The notes under the pieces: generated by a model
Seen by the model: the letters and a program-made list of their open reading frames with translations, nothing else
What the model was told of the DNA's origin: nothing
The model's database searches: none
DNA from: Adiantum capillus-veneris
Lineage: Eukaryota > Streptophyta > Polypodiopsida > Polypodiales > Pteridaceae
Assembly: GCA_014529385.2 (NCBI GenBank)
Contig: CM043944.1
Location: forward strand, 69,858,895-69,922,894
Reading direction: 5' to 3'
Length of the DNA stretch: 64,000 bases
Translations under genes and position numbers: made by a program
In this document: positions 56,366 through 64,000 of the stretch, piece after piece
Numbering within the stretch: position 1 is the first letter of the stretch
How the letters are laid out: each line of letters opens with the position of its first letter

Positions 56366-57235
56366 TGAAGGAGCATGAGAAGTGGTTGCATTGCTATTAC
56401 CACCTTTTCTTTGAGCAACAACAAAATCCTATCCAAATGTGCGATGTTTAGGCTTATTCTTTCTCGAAAGTGACTCATGTAACAACAATGTGTGTAACGC
56501 ATCAAACTTGATATCTTGAGGGTTTCCTTGGGTCATAAGTCTCCAAGTACTAGAAAAAGTCTCATAGGAGTCTAGAAACGCATCAAGAAATAACTTGACA
56601 GCTTGAGGGTCTCCTTGGTTCAAAGTCGCTTAGTATTAGCAAAAGTCTGGATACACATCGAGAAATAACTTGATAGCTTGAGAGTTTGCTTGGGTCATAA
56701 CTCTGCAAGTACTAGCAAAAGTCTAGTCTGATAACACAAGTGAACTATTAGAAATAACTTCACCTGTAGAAATGAGTTGCTCATTGATATCCTTGATACC
56801 AACAAGAAAAGTGTCCATGTCATCTTTGAATCTAGCTCTTTACATAGCAATGCAATTTTAGCCTCATTTAAACTTGCATAAAGACCAGCCAGAGTATCCC
56901 AAGACTATTTTACTAATTTTGTTGAGAGAATGTGAGGAGTAATTGCTTTATAGATAGTGCAAGCAATGCATCAACATGCACATCTCTAACATCCCATAAA
57001 GATTGCTCAACAACTCTAGTAGCAACAGACTTATAGAACTAGAACCTGCAACATCCTCAACATAGCTTGTATCCACAAAAGGCAAGCATACATCGATGCA
57101 TTGCAGAACATTCCAAATTCCCTTTTACATAAGTGTGCACCATCGTGTAAGCCCACACTAGATAGTTATCCCCATCCAACTTATCCTCAACAGCAGAAGA
57201 AAACATCTTGAAAACATCTGTGTTGTTGTCCAGCC
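56366..57235 (-). pseudogene. gag: Copia relative gag
   Basis: Read downwards from about 57235: NNTDVFKMFSSAVEDKLDGDNYLVWAYTM, then broken frames and DSYETFSSTWRLMTQGNPQDIKFDALHTLLLHESLSRKN (in part) at 56460-56560. The copy keeps the Glu and Trp codons that are stops in the 43-kb copy. An ~75-85-bp segment is present three times (56505-56745), which disrupts the frame. Confidence 0.8.
56505..56745. repeat. Three tandem copies of a ~75-85-bp gag segment
   Basis: Each copy starts AACTTGA(T/C)A(T/G)CTTGAG and includes CTTGG(G/T)TCA, AGTA(C/T)TAG and AAAAGTCT. Lengths are 87, 75 and about 79. Confidence 0.85.
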
Positions 57236-57564
57236 GTGGCGAGTGACTGCACCTGTTGTGAAAACTACTCTGAAAGAGGAAAAACATTGTAGCACAACCC
57301 AAAGAGGACTGTAAGAAATATATTCTATAGAAAATTGCACTGACAAAATTCTGCACAAAAGGACAAAATTGCTTGCATAGTATTGCATGTGGTGGAAACG
57401 GACGCTGAAATGAGCCCGAATCAAAACTTTAAGCACACCAAGCTCAATGAGCACTCACAAAGTATTATTCAGCTTGCTAACACTCACCAAAGCTCACCCA
57501 ATTTGGCAAAAGCTAGCAGGAGGCACTGGTGGCATTGGCGACTATTCTTGGGAGGACATAACTT

Positions 57565-57576
57565 GCTCTGATACCA
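57565..57576 (-). other. Primer-binding site (initiator tRNA-Met)
   Basis: The complement of GCTCTGATACCA is TGGTATCAGAGC, two bases from the LTR start at 57579. Confidence 0.93.
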
Positions 57577-57578
57577 AT

Positions 57579-57723
57579 TGTTGGAATCAGGGTTGCAAGG
57601 ATGCACACACAACTTGGATAAGGTGAAGAAGCTCAAGACAGACAACAGAGAGTCTTGTACTTAGTGTGCAAATAGAAAGATAAGTTAGCACTAGAATGAT
57701 GGGCGTATATGCAATGCACCCGC
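57579..57723 (-). repeat. Copia relative, truncated 5' LTR
   Basis: TGTTGGAATCAGGG... matches the first ~140 bp of the 44075 LTR. It then runs into a G28 tract exactly where the other LTR has GGGGGG, and the rest is missing. Confidence 0.85.
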
Positions 57724-57751
57724 GGGGGGGGGGGGGGGGGGGGGGGGGGGG
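57724..57751. repeat. G28 homopolymer
   Basis: 28 consecutive G residues, an expansion of the LTR's own G run or a sequencing/assembly collapse point. Confidence 0.95.
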
Positions 57752-58267
57752 TGTCTTCCACTTCTGCTTTAATTATTTTATTTTTGTCATCTAATATTTC
57801 TTGAACCTAGGCCCTCTTCTTTTTATTACTATCTAGATGCTATGAGAAAGTGTGATGCAAGCTCTAGGGTCTCCCACTTTCACATATTTCTTCAACTTGT
57901 TTAGTGAGAACTTAGCAAGGGACTTAAAAAGTGGGTCCTTTAAGAGATACTGCCCCAAAATAAGTTCTTTCTTCTTTTCTCCTCGATAGAAATATTCTCT
58001 CTTAGTGCTTGCAATTTCTAGATTAAGGGGGAAATGTTCTGACATACTCTATGTGGTATCTATACTCAGCTCCATAAAGGGTGGAAGTTGCTAGGGTTCA
58101 TGCCAACTGGTCGAGTGCCCATCACTAACCACTAACCCTTTATTCTTTGGATATAACAAGAGAATAAGGAGTGGTGAGTATAATTCTCACCAAGAGCTCC
58201 ACCATATCTCGTCTCATGCTACACTGCATTGCACTCACACACACGCACTCTCGCAGTGCCTCACAAG
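57752..58267 (+). other. Possible 5' LTR of the 58-64 kb copia element
   Basis: It lies directly before the PBS at 58268, so at least the right part should be LTR, but no partner copy is in the window and the start is unknown. An unrelated minus-strand frame (57833-58045) has no motif I recognise. Confidence 0.4.
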
Positions 58268-58279
58268 TGGTATTAGAGC
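58268..58279 (+). other. PBS of the outer copia element
   Basis: TGGTATTAGAGC, one base different from the initiator-Met PBS. The leader runs on from here, interrupted at 58686, and gag follows from 63.2 kb. Confidence 0.65.
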
Positions 58280-58685
58280 ACGCTGGTTCTCGGTCCGCTT
58301 CTGACACATGCACAAACTTTGAGTACAAGCTAAGGCTCATGAGCTTTAGTAGAGAGAGAAATCCACTGAATTCAGTGGACATCGACCGGTTCATAGTATA
58401 GACTTTTTTCTTAGCTTGGGTTGGAGCTTATAGCACTTCTGAAGAGAAAGCATTAAAGAGATTCTCACTAGCGCTAAGTGAGCATGGCGTTGGAATTTTT
58501 CTTGCAAGTGCAAATCAATAGCGCTATAGATAGAGACAGGTAGTGTTGAAAATCAAAATCAACACTGTGAAGGTGTAATACAGTGTTGTTGATTTCCAAA
58601 GCAGATCCCACTGGTGGCTTTTGTCATAGTGTTGGAGATTTTTTGGAGCTATGTAGCACTACAGAGAGCAAGGAGAAGTAGCAGA

Positions 58686-58876
58686 TGTTGGGGTTAAGGC
58701 CTACGTGCCTTGACCGGTCGCCCAGGTCATTGGCGCCCGCCCACTGTTACCCTATACTTATAGTGAGTATACTGTATAGGGGGAGCTGCCACTTCACAGT
58801 CTCCCCACCCACATCGTGTGTGTGTCTCCTTCTCTCTCTCTCACTCTCTGTCTGTGATGCTCCCCGATCCCCTTCA
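58686..58876 (+). repeat. 5' LTR of the nested copia element
   Basis: 191 bp. It holds the inverted-repeat-like TATACTTATAGTGAGTATAC region and a TC tract. Confidence 0.92.
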
Positions 58877-58878
58877 AT

Positions 58879-58890
58879 TGGTATCAGAGC
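58879..58890 (+). other. PBS (initiator tRNA-Met)
   Basis: TGGTATCAGAGC two bases after the LTR. Confidence 0.95.
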
Positions 58891-60276
58891 GTAGGTGCGG
58901 AGGGAGCGCGTGTGAGCACAGTCACGACGACAACGGAGAGCCAGTTTCATTCCCGAAATCGCGTCCGCGCGCGCGCACTTTCAAGAGTGCAAACATGGTT
59001 TCGACTTCGGCATCGGCAAATTCAGCTTTCTGAGAGCGTTTCCACCAAGTGTCTTACCGTTTTACCCCCCTTTCGAATCCATTCGAGCCATCAGAAACCT
59101 CATTCGAGCTACGGTTGAGGAGCTGCATTTTGCAGCCCTCTTTTGGTAGTTTATGCTGCGTTTTTGGGTCGAAACGGAGGTTTTTTGGCATAGCTTTCAC
59201 ACCCGGACTCAGATACATGAGATCCAGGAGTCTACCTTGGGGTTTTGGCACGCTCCGGACACGCTCGTCGTATCAAAATTTTAAAATTTTGAACGCTGAA
59301 TTTTCTGCAGCAGCAGCAGTTGTTTATTGTGTGTCGAGGATTCCACACATGGTTTGCTCTCAAATGTGAGAGTGATATTTGCTGCAAGTTTCCTCATAGG
59401 TAGGAGGATACAATGTATGCCTTATGTGGTTTGATGCTCAGGGAGACTAATGTGATTGCATTTTGAGCTCGGCAATGTATGCTTCGAGCATGTTTTTTGG
59501 TAGTCACAGGTAGAGCAGATATTTGTGTACTAGATTTGCAGGTGTTTGCAATGATGTATGCAAAGTGTGGAGATTGGTGCATGCATTTGAAGTGCGGTTT
59601 GATGCGCTTTGGTTGCTCATGGTTTTGAGCGTTCAGTCACTTTGGTTACTGGTTTTGTAGCCGTTTTACTGACGAAACTCTGGCGAAATTTTCCCAGAAG
59701 TTTTATGTGTATCATTTATGCGATCTAGGTAGAGATTGCGGGTTGCACGCAGCATTTGCGTGCGGTGTTCTCTACAGGTGGGAGATTTGTGTGTGTGTAT
59801 GCATCGATACCGCATAGTGTGGGCTTGGTGATTACCGCACAGTGTGGGCTTGGTGATTAGCTCACGGTTTGACAGGCGTACAGTTATCTTGGCACACTCA
59901 CAGGAGTGAGTATTGTGATGTATGCTTGTGTGGCTACGAGCTAGGTAGCCGGATTCGAGCACTAATGGCTTGAGGTTTTTCAACAGGTTTCAGCTACAGG
60001 TTTACAAGTTTATAGGCAGGTTTGAGGGCTTATTTGGGCGCTGAATTTTCAACCATTGTTTCCTCTTTGCAGGTGTCCATGTATGGCTGAGTTGTAGGCT
60101 GATTTGGGACACATTTGTGACTTGTTTATGCAGCTGTTTAAGAGCTGAATTTTGGGCCTGTTTTGGGGCTGATTTACAGCCATATTTGCAAACTTTTGTT
60201 GATGCAATTCGAGCCAGTTTAGGGCTGATTTGGTTGACATTTGCTACTCATTGTTGGTTGCTCTTTTGTGAGCATT
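58891..60276 (+). other. 1.4-kb leader of the nested copia element
   Basis: Non-coding and unusually long for a copia leader. It contains a 25-bp tandem duplication (ACCGCA[T/C]AGTGTGGGCTTG... at 59809-59858) and repeated GCTGATTTGGG-type words between 60000 and 60240. Confidence 0.6.
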
Positions 60277-61172
60277 ATGGCTGATTTTTCATTTGACTTC
60301 CAGCATTATGGTCTGACACAGTTTGATGGTGCAGATTTTGTTGCTTGGAAGGAGCATATGCTTGTTGCATTGGCGGATTTGGGGCAGGATAAACCCTTGC
60401 GTGGTTTATCGGCGAAGCCCAAGTCTATGCGTGATGATGATTGGCAGGATCTTGATGAGTTAGCCATGTCTACGATTCATTTGCATTTGGTTGAGTCTGT
60501 TACTGGCAGGTCTCGAGAGAGACTACAACTCATGCTTTATGGCATAGTTTACATGCTATGTACGCGACATCCATGTCTACAGGGAGTCTAGTCCCGCTTC
60601 TATGTCCATGGGAGAGATTGGTCCCACACGCAAGTCTCGACGACATAGAGACTTGACATGTTGGCATTGTGGACATAGAGGGCACATTAGACGTCGATGT
60701 TTCAGGCGTTTGAGACAACGGAAGCAACAGATGCGTGATGCGGATTTGGGCATGACAGATTCTAGTGAGATCAGTACGGTGGTTACTGAGTATGCTTGTG
60801 ACGGCGATGTCACATTTACATCTAGCTTGTCTTCAGACAATCTTATGTCTACGGATTGCATATCGGATTGCACATTGTCTTCACATTGGTTACTAGATTC
60901 AGATGCTACTTTCCATCTCACGTCGCATCATGAGTGGTTTAGCACGTTTTCTAGTGGGAGACTTGGTTGTGTGCACATGACTGATGGTTTTGTGTATGAC
61001 ATTGAGGGTGCAGAAGACATGTTTTTCCTTGTCCAGTGGTATGAGATTTACCCTGTGTCATGTGCGTTATGTGCCAGATCTGAGACGGGATTTGATCTCA
61101 GTCAGACAGTTACGGGATAGTGGATGTCAGATTTCGCTACGAGAGCAAGATTTTGTGATGCATTTGGGTTAG
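60277..61172 (+). pseudogene. gag: Copia gag and protease
   Basis: ATG 60277: MADFSFDFQHYGLTQFDGADFVAWKEHML, the copia gag opening (F.G.NF..WK). It runs to ELAMSTIHLHLVESV and is then frame-shifted near 60520-60600. The knuckle CWHCGHRGHIRRRC (60659-60700) is complete. The protease site reads WLLDSDATFHLTS (about 60889-60925): the expected D-S-G has Asp in place of Gly, which should inactivate it. After another frameshift comes VRYVPDLRRDLISVRQL (about 61065-61115), the usual protease end. Confidence 0.82.
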
Positions 61173-61175
61173 CTA

Positions 61176-61850
61176 GTGATTGCGAGAGGTGCCAGGAGTG
61201 GTAAAGGTTACCCATTGAATATGGATCACGGGAGAGACGGTGCTGTCTCTGTGATCATGCAGCCAGGTAGAGAGCGAGAGAGCAGGCGAGTCTCTTTTGC
61301 TTGTGGGTTGCAAGATGCTTTGCATGGAGTGCAGAGCAGTGACCTTGTTGTACAGGTTGCGTCTACGGATGCACAGGTAGAGCGGGACAGCTCTAGTGAG
61401 TCACAACAGGATGAGTCATCAGAGGTGATGACAGAGATGACTCACATGGATGCTGAGATGTCGGCTATTGTGGAGTCATTTCTTGATATGCTTATGCCAG
61501 AGCTTGATGCAGATTCAGGACAGATGGATACTCTTGGTACACATGTGATATGTGGTGGGAACGAGGAGTCACTCCAGAGCTCGGAGTCAAAGTGCCATGG
61601 TCTCTATGATAGGGGACAAGATTGCCATGAGTTGAGTTCTGAGTTGGAGGTGGCAGAGGTTGCCAGGGTTGCATCAACATTCGGTGTCCTCATGTACAAG
61701 ATGCTGATCTCGAGGCCCGACATAGCAGCTGCAGTGGGAGCATTTGCATCAGGGTTGATTAGTTGTTCGATGACTGATCTCGGCATAGAGCATAGGGGAG
61801 GTTTGCAGGTATTGGACCGATACTTTGCAGGAGTGCATGAGCTCTTGTAG
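61176..61850 (+). pseudogene. pol: Acidic linker plus RT C-terminal remnant of the nested copia
   Basis: An open frame of 224 codons. It starts with IARGARSGKGYPL, like the pre-integrase segment. It then has a long acidic, serine-rich part (SSSESQQDESSEVMTEM) that resembles the variable linker between integrase and RT. It ends with FGVLMYKMLISRPDIAAAVGAFA, the conserved SLMY..TRPDI...V motif of copia RT. Integrase and the RT catalytic core are absent. The remaining open frame is probably chance plus residual coding. Confidence 0.72.
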
Positions 61851-62022
61851 ACTCTTTGCAGAGCTTGGAGCTAGCTCTATGTGGCTTCTGCAGCAGGATG
61901 TTTGTCTATCAATAGAGCCGGATGCACTAGCTCATCGAGAGTCAGTGGGCATAGGTTGAGAGAATCTCTCACCTTCTATTAGTTGTACACTAGTAGATCT
62001 TGCTTAAAGGCACATTGGCCTT

Positions 62023-62034
62023 TAAGTGGGAGGT
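62023..62034 (+). other. Polypurine tract of the nested copia
   Basis: AAGTGGGAGGT directly precedes the 3' LTR, the common copia arrangement. Confidence 0.8.
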
Positions 62035-62227
62035 TGTTGGGGTTAAGGCCTATGTTCCTTGACCGGTCGCCCAGATCATGGGCGCCCGCCCACTGTTACC
62101 CTATACTTATAGTGAGTATACTGTATAGGGGGAGCTGCCACTTCACAGTCTCCCCACCCACATCGTGTGTGTGTGTCTCCTTATCTCTCTCTCACTCTCC
62201 GTCTGTGGTGCTCCCCGATCCCCTTCA
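62035..62227 (+). repeat. 3' LTR of the nested copia element
   Basis: 193 bp, about 96 percent identical to the 5' copy by eye. Confidence 0.92.
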
Positions 62228-62417
62228 GCAAAGAGTGTGATCTCTTGGATGTTTGAAGATAGCAAAGCATGTGTGTGTTGCACACACACACACACACACA
62301 CACACACCTATCTTCGGCAAGGAAGAAGAAGCAAGAAAGGGAAAGAAGTTAGAGGTGTTCAATTTTTGGCTTCGAGGAAAGTGGTAGACACAGCAAGAGT
62401 GTATGTGTGTACATGCG

Positions 62418-62461
<44 letters not shown>

Positions 62462-63229
62462 CACACTTATTTTCAGCTCTTTGGTGTTTTTGGCATCGAT
62501 CTTCCTAGTATCGGATCTCGTTTTCGGTGCTCTTGGCATCGGCATCAACATCAACATCTTTGAGCAGTTTTTTGTACACACAAGAATGCTTCTTGATGCA
62601 TGCTTACTGTGGTTCAAAGATTGATTTTATCTGAGTTTCAGCATAGCCGTGTTAGCTTATAGATACATGTGGAGACAGGTACGCAGGTGTTTACTTGCTA
62701 CAGAATTTTCACTCTTCTCTTCAGTTTTTAGAGAGCTTGTTACTGTCGTACCGACTTTGTCACATGTATGGCATTTGTGGCCACATGCTTAGCCTAGTTG
62801 GCTACAATTGTTATATTTTTTCTCTAGTAGGATATTTATGAATTGTTCCATGCGTGATTAGCACTTGTGGTGCTATTGTGCTCTGCTGAGAGCGGTTTTC
62901 ACTCCCCACAAGGAGAGGTATCAGTTCAGACTTGCTTGCACTTCTTTTGGCCCATGTTTTTGTGTAGATCATGCTACACTAGCAATGACTACCGTTACAT
63001 GCATGTTGAGTTGTAGATAATGCCACTGTGCAATGCTTGTGGAGCCAATTTGGTTTCATGCTTTTGGCAGTTACCCAATCGTTTTCGAGACTTGATCCGG
63101 AAGAGCCCTTTCCGAGACTATGGATAGTCTTTGCGTCTGCATAGCCTTTTGTGAGGATTGTTGTGTGAGGTTTTTTGAACCCAAGCACTAGGGGCCGGGG
63201 TACCTAGTGTGACCTAGGTTATATTGCTA
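62228..63229 (+). other. Continuing leader of the outer copia element
   Basis: Non-coding. Contains CA tracts at 62280-62308 and 62420-62459. Confidence 0.5.
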
Positions 63230-64000
63230 GAGATCCCCTTTTGTGGCCTCACCATAGTTTATGTATAGACGGGTATAGGTGCTTTGACACCAAGTTGGCA
63301 ATCACCCAATAATTTATTTGCACAATATGTGTCAGTTTATGCCAACAAATAGTGTGTATACCAACAAAATAGTGCAAACCAACCAAGAGTGCATACCTTA
63401 TGTGCAACATGTGATGGAAAAAGTGCCTCAAACAAGGTTTTTCTCATGAAGAAACTTATGCGTATGAACATGAAAGAAGGTAGCATTGTTAGCTCTCATT
63501 TGAATGAGTTCAAAAATGTCTTTTTGCAGCTTATTTCCAAAGGAATTAACTTTGATGATGAAATGAAGGCCATCTTCTTGCTATGTTTGTTCCATCATCA
63601 TGGGATACGTTCAACATTGCCATTAGTAACTATGCACCTAAGGGAAAGCTTGTTTTTAGTGAGTGTAGCTAGCGTGTTGCTCACTGAGGAGATTAGAGGT
63701 CAGTCTCTTGATGTGTATGGACATGGTGATGCATATATGCATATTGGCAGTTGTGACAAGACAAAGTAGCATGGTTGTAGTCGCAGTTGTCCTCACGATT
63801 GCAAGAACAATCATAGCAAGAGTCATGGAAGAGACATGAAGAATGTTGAATGTTATCACTACCATAGAAAGGGACACACGAAGAAGGATTTTCGTGCATA
63901 ACAGTGTAAAAAGGGCAAAGAAAAAGCTAATTTTGACACACCCAAAAGTATCATGAAGATAGAAGAACTCAATGTTGTTGAGTCTCTAGCTATTGAGACT
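63230..64000 (+). pseudogene. gag: Gag of the outer copia element, 3' end outside window
   Basis: GKSASNKVFLMKKLMRMNMKEGSIVSSHLNEFKNVFLQL and GINFDDEMKAIFLLC (63415-63590) match the standard copia gag core (S...L...L..LKM.EG.SV..H...F). A frameshift follows, then LLTEEIRGQSL. The knuckle region at about 63845-63890 reads CYHYHRKGHTKKDF: two of three cysteines are lost (Tyr, Phe) and a TAA follows, so this copy cannot bind RNA normally. The sequence continues out of the window. Confidence 0.78.

Larger units (their letters stand above)
54313..57723 (-). mobile_element. Degenerate Ty1/copia element, relative of 39242-44300
   Basis: LTR-like left end 54313-54577 and truncated right LTR 57579-57723, with a proper PBS at 57565-57576. 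Gag, protease and part of RT are similar to the 39-44 kb element, but the element is 1.6 kb shorter because protease joins directly to RT, removing integrase. Frames are broken throughout and internal sequences have been duplicated (54953-55155, 56505-56745). Confidence 0.85.
58686..62227 (+). mobile_element. Nested Ty1/copia element lacking integrase and most of RT
   Basis: LTRs 58686-58876 (191 bp) and 62035-62227 (193 bp) begin TGTTGGGGTTAAGG, end CCCCTTCA and differ at about seven bases plus one indel. The likely target duplication is GCAGA (58681-58685) / GCAAA (62228-62232). PBS and purine tract are both present. The interior is only 3.1 kb: a 1.4-kb leader, gag, protease and an RT C-terminal scrap. 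It can only move with help. Confidence 0.92.

Noticed and set aside
57833-58045. 70-codon minus-strand frame (MSEHFPLNLEIAST...)
   Set aside because: No motif, no neighbour in the same frame; left unassigned.

Overview
The window looks like nuclear DNA of a land plant with a large, repeat-rich genome. It holds one convincing host gene, an F-box/leucine-rich-repeat-like protein at 47145-48533 that resembles the Arabidopsis At1g67190 type. Almost everything else recognisable is LTR retrotransposon, LINE, small inverted-repeat element or microsatellite. There is no operon structure, no rRNA, no intact tRNA gene and no CRISPR. A non-angiosperm host such as a fern is possible from the element types, but that is only a guess.

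Layout. 1-4455 (minus): gag-protease-pol of a Tat-type Ty3/gypsy element in a single frame with two amber stops and two RNase H domains, running off the left edge; its leader and LTR probably lie in 4456-6440. 8128-10291 (minus): decayed gag-protease of another gypsy element. 12228-12998 and 26137-27168 (minus): two halves of one gag gene, split by a 13-kb plus-strand chromovirus (about 13017-26134; 1.5-kb LTRs, initiator-Met PBS, gag, protease, RT, RNase H, integrase, chromodomain). The chromovirus is itself split at 18439-22760 by a 4.3-kb non-coding insertion.

27169-28912 is the leader and part of the LTR of the split minus-strand gag element. It is an inverted, diverged copy of the leader and LTR of a plus-strand relative at 34046-45033. 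The plus-strand relative has 1.5-kb LTRs, a Tat/Athila-like PBS, a leader made of four ~285-bp repeats each carrying a ~20-bp palindrome, and a gag-only coding region. Its 3' LTR holds a nested minus-strand Ty1/copia element (39242-44300) with a 5-bp target duplication. Between the two arms lies a decayed LINE endonuclease (minus), interrupted at 29922-32071 by a very young element that carries a KH-domain gene fragment and mixes LTR-type and DNA-transposon-type signatures.

45034-50730 is the gene-bearing part: a 507-bp MITE-like element, the presumed promoter and 5' UTR, the F-box gene and flanking sequence. 50730-51960 (plus): decayed 3' part of a LINE. 54313-57723 (minus): a shorter relative of the 39-44 kb copia element lacking integrase. 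58268-64000 (plus): a copia element (PBS, leader, gag entering from 63.2 kb) interrupted by another copia element (58686-62227) that has lost integrase and most of RT.

The elements do not work together as a pathway. They record at least five rounds of nested insertion. The most unusual items are the KH-carrying element, the palindrome-bearing leader array with its repeat-motif gag, and the 4.3-kb insertion with clustered subterminal motifs.
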